39,089 bases of DNA from Roseibium sp. (lineage in GTDB: Bacteria; Pseudomonadota; Alphaproteobacteria; Rhizobiales; Stappiaceae), in the NCBI RefSeq assembly GCF_025698965.1, contig NZ_JAILWL010000004.1:1-39089 (forward strand). The letters are read 5' to 3'. The notes beneath the pieces are model-generated. The model saw only the letters and a program-made list of their open reading frames with translations, did no database searches and was not told the DNA's origin. A program made the translations under genes and the position numbers. Of this stretch, positions 9,543 to 16,654 are shown one piece after another. Positions within the stretch are counted from its first letter, which is position 1; the number at the start of each line of letters is the position of its first letter.

Positions 9543-11053
9543 TAGTAGACATCATCATCGAAAAAGACAGATGCCGTCATTGGCTGTTTTATCTTGAAGG
9601 GTCCTTGAAACGCTCCTCATCATTGAATGTTCGCTTTGTTTTCGTGAGGCCGCTTCCTCCACTTCCCAAACCTGTTTCATATCTGTTGTCTTTTGAACGA
9701 AAAACGTTGCGTCATCGCGCCAATTGCGGCTCCGATCCAATCGATGTCAATTGTTTTAAAACGCGCGATGAGGATACAGAAGACGCTGATTGGACGATCG
9801 ACTTTACTGTCGGTGGAGTTACAAGCGCAAAAGGCAGGACTTTGCGCGTCCTCTACAATGGAGCACCTGGTGAAGATGCACTGTGCTCAACATTGTTAAA
9901 CTCTGGCACTCCCTTGATTGAAGTCATCGACCAAGGCGAAGAGCGTGTAATCGCGCAAGGGACCGCTTCACTCGAAGCTGCAGAAGGCCTGGGGGGGGCG
10001 ATGGAAGCCGTGTATTCACGGGTCTGCGCTCTCATCAACCGGATTTTAAACGGCATCTATGATGACTATCCACCTTCTGTTCCGTGTAATTACTCGCCAA
10101 TCACAACCAAAAAAGTCGCGAAACGGGCGCTACGTCAAAGCGCCCGAACTGCAATTCAAAGCCTTTACAAAGCTAGTTGTTATACCTCTCATTGGCGTGT
10201 GGGTTGGAGGTTTTGTAAAGACGGTGTCGCCGACAGACAGGACCTGAAGGGAGAGGAATGGAAAGTCCTACCCAGTCCACATGATCATTTTTATGCAGAC
10301 CCTTTTCCTTTCGAAAAAGACGGCAAATACTATGTGTTTTTCGAAGATCTCAATCATGCGACGCAAAAAGGGGTCATCTCCGTCGTGGAAGTCACCAGGG
10401 AAGGGCAAACATCCGCTCCCCGTACGGTTTTGGAAGAAGACTGGCATTTGTCATACCCATTTGTTTTTGAAATGGGTGATGGCATATGGATGATCCCAGA
10501 AAGTTCAACCAACCGTGAAATCGCGCTTTATCGAGCAATCGAGTTTCCGAATCACTGGGAACGCCATTGTACCCTGCTCGCGGATATCGAAGCAGCGGAT
10601 GCAACACTGATTGACCACGATGGACGTTTGTGGATGTTCACCGTCGTCCGGGATGGTGTGGGCGGCTACTCCGACATGTTGAATATCTATCATGCCGACA
10701 ATTTGGTCGGTCCATGGATACCTCACCAATGCAACCCGGTTTTAGTGGATGATCGAACAGCTCGTCCCGGCGGGCGAATGTTTCACAAAAACGGCACCTT
10801 GTGGCGACCATTTCAAAATTGCCGTGGCGGATATGGGACTGGGCTCGGTCTTGCAACAATCGACGAATTATCGCCGTCTAGTTTTCGTCAATCAATTCAA
10901 ACGGTTTTGTTTCCAAATTCTCATTGGCCAGGACGAAAATTTCATACTTTGAATAGAACAGGCCCGCTTGAAGTCATTGACGGTTGTATCTACCACCCCA
11001 AATCAGAAACCTTGGCTCAAATAGCAAGAAAGTTTTATCGGCCAGGTGCCTGA
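9539..11053 (+). CDS. Protein with GINT1-like N-terminal (beta-propeller) domain
   Basis: This 504-residue protein starts at the ATGA overlapping the GT4 stop. The first 190 residues are not recognisable, apart from VDIIIEKDRCRHWLF at the start, which recalls the N-terminus of bacterial proteins joined to such propellers. From about residue 230 it has repeated blade-like units: HFYADPFPFEKDGKYYVFFED, then WHLSYPFVFEMGDGIWMIPE, then DATLIDHDGRLWMFTVV, then RPGGRMFHKNGTLWRPFQNC. This is the five-bladed propeller labelled glucosamine inositolphosphorylceramide transferase 1, N-terminal (GINT1-like), related in fold to GH43. In bacteria it is common in polysaccharide loci, sometimes fused to formyltransferases. 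A glycan-modifying or glycan-binding role is inferred; the eukaryotic substrate name should not be carried over. It is the last gene of the operon. Confidence 0.7.
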   Translation: MIVDIIIEKDRCRHWLFYLEGSLKRSSSLNVRFVFVRPLPPLPKPVSYLLSFERKTLRHRANCGSDPIDVNCFKTRDEDTEDADWTIDFTVGGVTSAKGRTLRVLYNGAPGEDALCSTLLNSGTPLIEVIDQGEERVIAQGTASLEAAEGLGGAMEAVYSRVCALINRILNGIYDDYPPSVPCNYSPITTKKVAKRALRQSARTAIQSLYKASCYTSHWRVGWRFCKDGVADRQDLKGEEWKVLPSPHDHFYADPFPFEKDGKYYVFFEDLNHATQKGVISVVEVTREGQTSAPRTVLEEDWHLSYPFVFEMGDGIWMIPESSTNREIALYRAIEFPNHWERHCTLLADIEAADATLIDHDGRLWMFTVVRDGVGGYSDMLNIYHADNLVGPWIPHQCNPVLVDDRTARPGGRMFHKNGTLWRPFQNCRGGYGTGLGLATIDELSPSSFRQSIQTVLFPNSHWPGRKFHTLNRTGPLEVIDGCIYHPKSETLAQIARKFYRPGA

Positions 11054-12009
11054 CACGGAAAATTCCGGAATTAGGTAGCAAAGTCAACAAATTGGCCTAA
11101 TCAACTCCATCTGCGTTTCATTCAATTCACTTGAAACGCTCAAAAAAAATCTCCTGAACATCAGTCGTTCAAGGATATGAAATTCAGCGCTGTGAGTCTG
11201 GTGGTAGTTGTTACCCAAATAAGGAATGGTCAGAGCAAGAGCAGTACTCTGACTTCAATCTCAGATGACGTGGGTCCTCAAATTTCTATCATCGATGTTC
11301 TCAGATACCGAAGTCCCACGTTTCTAAATTGAAGGCAAAAAAACAACTCTTCTCAAGTCGGGTCGTTCAGCAGAGATTGCTAAAGCATCCTGAAAATCAT
11401 AAGTTAAAAGTTTCTCACGGTGTAATTCACTACATCTATGCAATGTTAGAGATGAGTGAGCCCGGCCAAGATAATCGCTGGCTCACAATAACTTGGCCGG
11501 GCAAATGCGGCACCTCACTGAAGTCAGGAAACAGATCGGTTCTGAGGCAAAGGGGTCGTCCGATCTGAAGTCCCCTCCGAAACATGGGACACCACATACT
11601 GAAACTATTGACAAGTCGACAGCCCCGTCAAATAAAAATTTCGCGCGACAACTATATAAACTATTGTTAAAATTTAACTTTTTCTTGCTTTCCGCGTTTT
11701 GTTATCTCACCATGAACTTTAAGAAGATGGCAGCAGGTCGCGCAAACAGTTCGTGGACTTCCTCCTTTGCCGAACGCAGCAAACCCATGACCGGACATTG
11801 CTGTTTATCATGTGTACCTGACTGACACGCCCGGCAAGATTGAGACCGTTAATGGCATCTGTGTCGGAGCTAAACGACAAAAGAAAAGCAGGTATTTGCC
11901 TGCCTCCAATTGAATATTTTAAACGATCAAGACAGAAACTGAATTTACGTGATTTACTCTTCGAGTTTTATGTGTAGGTTTTAGCGGTCTTGTCTCCGAG
12001 GACCATTTG
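11054..12009. other. Gene-poor region upstream of mucR
   Basis: I see no convincing gene in about 950 nt. Short frames here lack ribosome sites and recognisable sequence. Notable elements are a 12-bp palindrome AATTCCGGAATT (11061-11072) just after the polysaccharide operon, an 11-bp perfect inverted repeat (11460-11502, listed separately) and an AT-rich stretch at about 11620-11700. That stretch includes TTGACA (about 11607) with AATAAA 17 nt downstream, a weak promoter candidate. A short frame reading VYHVYLTDTPGKIETVNGIC around 11810-11870 looks protein-like but is blocked upstream, so it may be a gene remnant. Confidence 0.5.
11460..11502. repeat. 11-bp perfect inverted repeat
   Basis: GCCCGGCCAAG (11460-11470) is repeated in reverse complement as CTTGGCCGGGC (11492-11502) around a 21-nt centre. 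No T-tract follows and no gene ends nearby, so it is not an ordinary terminator. It could be an operator, a recombinase site or the stem of an RNA. Confidence 0.75.
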
Positions 12010-12441
12010 ATGATGGCAGAAGAAAACATTCCAGACCTGAATTTTATCGATCTCACCGCAGATATCGTTTCTGCATATGTCGGTAACAACACCGTTGCGA
12101 CCGCAGATTTGCCGAAGCTCATTGACGATATCCATGAAGCTTTGCAAAAGACTGCAATGGCCACGAACGCGTCCGAGCCCGAACCGCCGAAACCCGCCGT
12201 GCCTGTCAAAAAATCAGTGACACCGGATTTCGTCATCTGTTTGGAAGACGGAAAAAAGTTCAAATCTCTTAAGCGCCACTTACGCACCCACTACAATATG
12301 TCTCCAGAAGACTATCGCGAAAAGTGGGGGCTCGATTCCGACTACCCAATGGTTGCCCCTAACTACGCGGCCGCACGCTCTGAACTTGCCAAAAAGATGG
12401 GTCTAGGTCAGCAGAGAAAACAGAAAAAATCTAAAAAATAA
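12010..12441 (+). CDS. mucR: MucR/Ros-family transcriptional regulator
   Basis: This 143-residue protein matches the MucR/Ros family over its length: [16 protein letters not shown]-type N-terminus, then a C-terminal zinc-finger region [34 protein letters not shown], with the metal ligands in the CLED and the HLRTH segments. These are H-NS-like or zinc-finger regulators of alphaproteobacteria that control exopolysaccharide, motility and plasmid genes by binding AT-rich DNA. The start at 12010 is supported by GAGGA (11998-12002) with a 7-nt spacer; the TTG three bases upstream and the ATG three bases downstream are less likely. It lies alone between the polysaccharide operon and the end of the transfer operon, so either could be its target. 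Targets are inference. Confidence 0.92.
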   Translation: MMAEENIPDLNFIDLTADIVSAYVGNNTVATADLPKLIDDIHEALQKTAMATNASEPEPPKPAVPVKKSVTPDFVICLEDGKKFKSLKRHLRTHYNMSPEDYREKWGLDSDYPMVAPNYAAARSELAKKMGLGQQRKQKKSKK

Positions 12442-12480
12442 CCCTGTTCGCGTTGTGCTTTTCGAGCGTTTGAACCACGG

Positions 12481-12501
12481 TGCTGTCTATTAGAGACAGC
12501 A
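12481..12501 (+). terminator. Hairpin downstream of mucR
   Basis: TGCTGTCT (12481-12488) and AGACAGCA (12494-12501) form a perfect 8-bp stem with a 5-nt loop, 40 nt after the mucR stop. No run of T follows, so it may be a weak or factor-dependent terminator or an mRNA 3'-end stabiliser. Confidence 0.4.
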
Positions 12502-12699
12502 TCGACAACAATGCGGTTTCCAGGATCTTCAACCCCACGTTCAGCTAATCAAGTCTTCGTGCATCTTTTGAGCGGAAACCGCCGGTTTTCAGCCGTGTCT
12601 GGACTTTGCGTTTCCACATCGGTCGGTGCCGAGATCTCCAGCAGCGCGGTAGAGCAACTTTATTTCGTCAGCCCAGTCAACGAAAATCCTTTTTGAGCA

Positions 12700-13010
12700 C
12701 TCAATACCTTATTTTGAACAACCCGGTGTCCCAGCTGATATAGAAGTCAACCATGTGTTCGAGATCGATGAAGAACGCATCAATATATATGTTGCTGCCT
12801 GAATATCAGCTACCGAAGCAAGGCCACAATTGCTTGCTCTTTGCCAAACCACAGGGCCTAATTTTCCACCAGATACGTTATGCCTATCCAACACCCAGCC
12901 AAGAGAGATCTTCTCCTGACTGGGCTAGGGTTGACGTGGGGGATTTTTGTTTCGGTTTCAGGCCGCTTCAATGTCGCGCGATGATCGCAACGGCCGTCAA
13001 GCTGCCCCGA
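12700..13010 (+). pseudogene. Possible decayed ISL3-family transposase N-terminus
   Basis: Reading the plus strand with frame changes and a stop gives VNHVFEIDEERINIYVAA, then a cysteine-containing stretch, then STRYV, and in another frame KRDLLLTGLGLTWGIFVSVSGRFNVARCD. The order resembles the start of ISL3-type transposases: a beta-hairpin leader, a CxxC zinc region, an HSRY motif, then DLPLxG and a VRRFxCxxxxC strand. The match was made by eye, it is short and it is broken by frameshifts, so it may be chance. Confidence 0.28.
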
Positions 13011-13167
13011 AACACAAAGACTCCACTAACTGCTTCCATTGGCTTTGAGACAGTCACTTCGTAAAGTATTTCGCGCAATGGGAGCAGGCTGAAAGACTAC
13101 AATCCTCGAGTAAATTAGCCATTAATGTACTCCCCCACGTAATTCACGTTTTTCGAATATATATAAT

Positions 13168-13273
13168 GGCCTGTCCTGTTAAGTCTGGAGCACATAACAG
13201 GCCGTCAGAGGCAGATTTTATCTGCCTCACTGATGACATTCTCCGTGAAGGTGCTAACTCGGAGAGCATCATC
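13168..13273 (+). ncRNA. Candidate structured RNA: three consecutive hairpins
   Basis: Three stems follow each other without overlap. Stem 1 is GGCCTGT (13168-13174) with ACAGGCC (13197-13203), or alternatively CCTGTTA (13175-13181) with TAACAGG (13195-13201); the two share the same right arm. Stem 2 is GAGGCAGA (13208-13215) with TCTGCCTC (13221-13228), a perfect 8-bp stem. Stem 3 is GATGA plus TCTCCG with CGGAGA plus TCATC (13232-13273), with a symmetric 3-nt internal loop. The strand is a guess, because inverted repeats can fold on both. I do not recognise a known riboswitch or small RNA family. Confidence 0.45.
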
Positions 13274-13436
13274 GGATGCAACCCTAAACAGGAAACTTTC
13301 AGTCGATAGGCGCTTGGTGATTATTCAGTGCTCTAAAAGAATGCCGAACCAGGCTGATCCGAAACTGAACCTTCCATTGGTGTTTTACGCGACAATCCAC
13401 GACGAGCGCTGACCGACTTCATGTTGTTGTGGGGCT

Positions 13437-13472
13437 GAGGTTCTCACAAAACCAAATTGATTTGGAAACCTC
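13437..13472 (-). terminator. Nested hairpin downstream of the relaxase gene
   Basis: GAGGTT (13437-13442) pairs with AACCTC (13467-13472), and inside it CCAAAT (13452-13457) pairs with ATTTGG (13460-13465). It lies 40-75 nt beyond the stop of the last transfer gene. There is no T-tract, so termination of the long operon here is only plausible. Confidence 0.35.
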
Positions 13473-13511
13473 TGTTAATGATTGCCTCAAACACTACATT
13501 CACAAGATATG

Positions 13512-14579
13512 TTACCGCGCCAAATTATTTGACATTCGAGCCCGGATTTGGCGATTTCTAGCCATCGTCGTCTCCTGTCCGCGAATGATCTGGAAATAGG
13601 ATTTTTGTAGTTCAAGCGCTTCACGTGCCTCAGCATCCACCCCAGCCTGCAGCTCCAGGTATTGGCGCCATGACAGTTTCTTGCCGAGCACGCCTTGAAT
13701 CATGCTTTTCCAGGCAGGATGATTTTCAAGACGCGGGTCGAGAGGACGGCGGCAGTATCTGGTCTTCTGCCTCTTTTCGGGCCTTGTTCGTAACGGGCGT
13801 TTATAGCTACCGTATCTCATCTCAAGGTTCTTCCTAGAGAACCGACGATCAACCGTGCTTGCCTTTTCCATCACGCCCTTATCCATGTTTCGGAAGACAA
13901 AGCCGGCGCCTCGGTTGCGAAGCTCAATGCCATAGTCCGCAAGTCCTTCGTGGAATTCCTCCCACGAAGTTGCGCGATCGCGGATCTTCAGTAATTCGCC
14001 TTTGTATTCCTTCAGGTAGCCGGAGAAGGATTGCTCCCAGGTGTTGGCTTCCTTGTCGAGGGCTTTCTGATTGTCGCGTTCGTTATCTTTGCCCCGGCCC
14101 TGGACAACCTGCAGGCCGTGTTTCTTCTCCAGCTCGGCCGCGGTCTCTTGAAGGATCTGGAAATCACGAAACGGGGTGTGCATCCGGAAGGTTTCCGGAT
14201 GCACCAGGTTGAATTGAATATGCATGTGGAAGTTTTCAGTGTTGATGTGAGTGCCAACAACACGTTGATGATCTTTCAGGCCAAGGGCCTTCGCGAACTC
14301 CTGTTCAATGTCCTTCAACACATCGATGTCAGGTTTTTCGCCTTCGGCAAATGAGACAACCAGGTGGTAATTTGGATCCGCCTTACTGCGCTGGTTGAGC
14401 GCCTGGGTCGCGCGGATCTCCGCGATAGCGGTGTCCAGATCTTCGATCCCGTCACCAGCATTGCAGTTGGTTAGCCAGAACTGATCCAGCTTCTCACCCT
14501 TCACCTTCGCGCCAGCGATGTAATTTGCTAATGCCTTGGCCCCCCACGATCGTTTCAGCGCGGTTTTCTTGGCGATCAT
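13512..14579 (-). CDS. traI: MOBP-type relaxase, short form (TraI/MobA-like)
   Basis: This relaxase would nick oriT and pilot the DNA strand. Expected motifs are in order. A candidate catalytic tyrosine is Y20 in ALANYIAGAK, at about the position of the RP4 TraI tyrosine. The metal-binding histidines are in THINTENFHMHIQFN (H111, H118, H120), preceded by H104, and YHLVVSF is the strand before them. At 355 residues it is about half the length of RP4 TraI: the relaxase domain plus a basic tail, with no helicase, primase or long C-terminal domain. A separate toprim primase gene lies two genes upstream. The start overlaps the stop of the MobC/TraJ-like gene (ATGA). It is the last gene of the transfer operon. 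Confidence 0.88.
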   Translation of the reverse strand: MIAKKTALKRSWGAKALANYIAGAKVKGEKLDQFWLTNCNAGDGIEDLDTAIAEIRATQALNQRSKADPNYHLVVSFAEGEKPDIDVLKDIEQEFAKALGLKDHQRVVGTHINTENFHMHIQFNLVHPETFRMHTPFRDFQILQETAAELEKKHGLQVVQGRGKDNERDNQKALDKEANTWEQSFSGYLKEYKGELLKIRDRATSWEEFHEGLADYGIELRNRGAGFVFRNMDKGVMEKASTVDRRFSRKNLEMRYGSYKRPLRTRPEKRQKTRYCRRPLDPRLENHPAWKSMIQGVLGKKLSWRQYLELQAGVDAEAREALELQKSYFQIIRGQETTMARNRQIRARMSNNLAR

Positions 14580-14908
14580 GGCTTGAGCTCTGCAACCCGG
14601 GCCTTGAGTTCCACCTGAGTTTCCCGGACCTCCTTGAGGAGGGATTGCATTTGACGAACATGGTGACCGTCTGACGTTTCATTGATCCCCTTCAGAAGCA
14701 AGTTGCCGAGGCGGGCCTGATCGGCATTCACCTGCAGGAGGTTGACGATTATAAGATCAGTAGATCGATCCGGAAGTTTCCCGGTCTCCAAAAGACGCTC
14801 AACAACGCGCGAAGCCGAAAGCTTCGTGCGTTTCGCGTGCGCGGTAATGCGCTGATGCACTTCCGGTTTGACGTAAGCCTTCAGAAGTTTGCGCTTTGGA
14901 GTTGTCAA
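14576..14908 (-). CDS. traJ: Relaxosome accessory protein (TraJ/MobC-like, ribbon-helix-helix)
   Basis: This 110-residue protein has an N-terminal RHH-like DNA-binding segment (KAYVKPEVHQRITAHAKRTKLSASRVVERLLETG) and a C-terminal part that should form a coiled coil (HVRQMQSLLKEVRETQVELKARVAEL). Proteins of this type, such as RP4 TraJ and MobC of mobilizable plasmids, bind the inverted repeat next to nic and load the relaxase. It overlaps both neighbours by 4 nt: the primase gene before it and the relaxase gene after it. By analogy its target would be the 9-bp inverted repeat at 32655-32674, nearly 18 kb away in this window. That target is inference. Confidence 0.78.
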   Translation of the reverse strand: MTTPKRKLLKAYVKPEVHQRITAHAKRTKLSASRVVERLLETGKLPDRSTDLIIVNLLQVNADQARLGNLLLKGINETSDGHHVRQMQSLLKEVRETQVELKARVAELKP

Positions 14909-16119
14909 CGGGACATCTCCAATTGCCGCTCAAGCCCCTTGTCAGTTCCCAGCTTCTGTTTCCGCTGCATCATCGTGAAGGATTCGCGAAGGGCGGTGAG
15001 CAGACCTTTTTCGCCGCGGAGCTGCTTCAGGTCGTTCCAGTCGGTTGCGTCGCGGTCTTTCTCGGCCAGGGTGAAGGATGGGGCAAGCACCTTGCCGCCA
15101 GCGGCTTCGGCGGCGCGCTGAGCAGACCGCAAACCCTTGTTCGGCAACGGCGGGTTTTGCAGAGGCAAATGATGATCGTCATCAGCTGCAATCAGGATAT
15201 TGGCAGCCGGATATTTCTCACGAACAGATTTGGCAACGTTGACCAGGTTGTCACTGTCAAAGGCAACGAGAGTCGGAAGCTTGGTAGCTTTGTGAACATC
15301 GGCGCCGGTGGCATAACCTTCACTAATGACAACAGTCAGCTTTTCGTCCTTGCGATCCTTCTCAAGCTCCCGATCCGGATCGATAGTGTGAAAAAGGCCG
15401 GTCTTGCGGCCGCTCTTCAGATAGAACTTTTCATCGCCAACGAATTGCAGGCTCCAGATCCGGCCTGTGTCATCGCGCAGCGGAACCACCATGCGGCCAT
15501 CTTCGGCCAGCTTCGCACCAAATCCGCGAACCTGTTTATTTGCCAGATACGGGCAGTTATCCGGCGTCGCCCATGTCTTGATGTTGGTCCAGATGCCGAA
15601 CGCACGCTTGGCGGTGGTTTCCTGTTCCTGGGCGCGTTCACGCTCGCGGACCTCACGAGCCTGCGCGGCTTCCGCGGTCAGACGTTGTTTTTCTTGCCTT
15701 GTCAGGGCCTCGCCCTTGCCGGTCCACTGCAAGGGGCTCTCATCGCCCTTGAAATTCTTGAACTGGCCGTTCGGAACCCCGTCCAGGAAACCGCGATAGG
15801 TGGCATTGGTAACCTTGCCCTCGCCAACGAGGGCGATGCGATGCCACTTGCCGTCCATTTCCGGCAAGCCTTTCAGGTCCGCGCCATTCTCGCGAAGGAA
15901 CTGACCGAATGCCTCGAGCGGTTGCTCGCGTCCCTTCTCGCTCTCCGGTCGGTTCTGAGACAGAAATTTCTCGAAGTCCTGCGGAACCTCTGTTCCCTTC
16001 ACAAACCACGCCTTTTCCTTTTTGTCCCACAAAGCACCTGCAGCTTTTGCAGCTTCGCGCTGCTCATAAGGAACGGCTAGGTACGTCTTTGCGGCTGTGT
16101 TCGTCTCAGTCATGATCAA
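14905..16119 (-). CDS. traC: Toprim-domain conjugative primase-like protein with N-terminal DUF5710
   Basis: This 404-residue protein begins with a DUF5710 module (TYLAVPYEQREAAKAAGALWDKKEKAWFV, residues about 12-40) that recurs at the front of plasmid primases and antirestriction proteins. A middle primase-like region follows (CPYLANKQVRGFG, MVVPLRDDTGRIWSLQFVG). A toprim domain then has its conserved glutamate in VVISEGYATGADV and the acidic cluster in ILIAADDDHHL. It probably primes complementary-strand synthesis on transferred single strands, like TraC of IncP plasmids. The start overlaps the preceding small gene by 4 nt and the end overlaps the traJ-like gene by 4 nt. The traC symbol is by analogy, not by full-length similarity. 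Confidence 0.82.
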   Translation of the reverse strand: MIMTETNTAAKTYLAVPYEQREAAKAAGALWDKKEKAWFVKGTEVPQDFEKFLSQNRPESEKGREQPLEAFGQFLRENGADLKGLPEMDGKWHRIALVGEGKVTNATYRGFLDGVPNGQFKNFKGDESPLQWTGKGEALTRQEKQRLTAEAAQAREVRERERAQEQETTAKRAFGIWTNIKTWATPDNCPYLANKQVRGFGAKLAEDGRMVVPLRDDTGRIWSLQFVGDEKFYLKSGRKTGLFHTIDPDRELEKDRKDEKLTVVISEGYATGADVHKATKLPTLVAFDSDNLVNVAKSVREKYPAANILIAADDDHHLPLQNPPLPNKGLRSAQRAAEAAGGKVLAPSFTLAEKDRDATDWNDLKQLRGEKGLLTALRESFTMMQRKQKLGTDKGLERQLEMSR

Positions 16120-16409
16120 TTACCTTTCGAGGTTTCAAAGATGGAAGGACGGCGGTTTTTCTTCGGGCGGGGGCTGATCGAATAGAGGCTCTGCCCGACT
16201 TCGATTGCCTCTTCGATGCAAGCGACAAGGTTCGCTTTGCACGCCGGTTCGGCATCCGGAAAGTGCTTCCGCACATAGTGACTTGCGACTTCATCAAGGG
16301 TTGCTGTCAGTAGCCGTTCTCTTGGAAATGTCGCGATGACATGTTCCATAAGGGCCTCTGCCCGGGCCGGATCATCTGCGCGACAATCAGCGGTGAGGGT
16401 GTTTGTCAT
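16116..16409 (-). CDS. Small protein of unknown function in the transfer operon
   Basis: From the ATG at 16409 the product is 97 residues (MTNTLTADCRADDP...). The frame is open further upstream to 16499, but that extension is arginine- and proline-rich and looks non-coding. The core has helical segments (ARAEALMEHVIATFP, TLDEVASHYVRKHFPDAEP, ANLVACIEEAIEVGQSLY) and a basic C-terminus (PRPKKNRR). No family is recognised. Its stop overlaps the primase start (ATGA), so it is clearly part of the operon. It could be a primase partner or regulator, but nothing in the sequence proves that. Confidence 0.6.
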   Translation of the reverse strand: MTNTLTADCRADDPARAEALMEHVIATFPRERLLTATLDEVASHYVRKHFPDAEPACKANLVACIEEAIEVGQSLYSISPRPKKNRRPSIFETSKGN

Positions 16410-16519
16410 GTTCGGTTGTCTCTGGGTTGGGGAAGAAAGAAGGGGGCGGCGGGTCAATCCAGGAACACGCCGTCGACGGGGCTGGATCCAGCGCGGCAAT
16501 TCGGATCGCGCGGCCAGAT

Positions 16520-16654
16520 CTACATTCCATCGGTATTGGTGACGGTGATGTTGGACAGCGGTTGGTCGTCGGTGAGGGTGCCGCCTGTTATGGCGATATC
16601 GCCGTAGAGCTCCTGGATGGTCTGCAGGGTGGCAATTACTTCAATGATTTTCAT
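16520..16654 (-). CDS. 44-residue small protein coupled to virD4
   Basis: A short frame begins with an ATG that overlaps the virD4 stop (TCATGA; 4-nt overlap), with an AGAAGGTG ribosome site just before it inside virD4. It encodes MKIIEVIATLQTIQELYGD, then AITGGTLTDDQPLSNITV, then TNTDGM and a TAG stop. The same junction style joins most real genes in this operon, which supports translation. The layout, an amphipathic helix then an ITGG...PLSNITV strand, recalls small plasmid and phage proteins of unknown role. No function can be assigned. About 110 nt without a gene follow it. Confidence 0.55.
   Translation of the reverse strand: MKIIEVIATLQTIQELYGDIAITGGTLTDDQPLSNITVTNTDGM

Larger units (their letters stand above)
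12442..13511. other. Gene-poor region between mucR and the end of the transfer operon
   Basis: No intact gene is convincing in about 1.07 kb. It contains a hairpin just after mucR, a possible decayed ISL3-type transposase (about 12700-13000), a set of three strong hairpins (13168-13273) and a nested hairpin facing the relaxase gene (13437-13472). A 23-codon frame starting at about 13340 has no visible ribosome site. Confidence 0.5.

Noticed and set aside
11460-11502. The inverted repeat as an oriT
   Set aside because: No MOBP-like nick core (ATCTTG/ATCCTG) lies next to it; the site at 32655-32685 fits much better.
11329-11825. Two overlapping short plus-strand frames (79 and 110 codons)
   Set aside because: Low-complexity composition, no ribosome sites and no family resemblance; one runs through the inverted repeat.
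13232-13300. A glycine or TPP riboswitch
   Set aside because: Some short words look similar, but the conserved cores and their order are absent.
14896-16080. A 394-codon plus-strand frame
   Set aside because: It is the antisense of the toprim primase, whose domains, start and operon junctions are clear.
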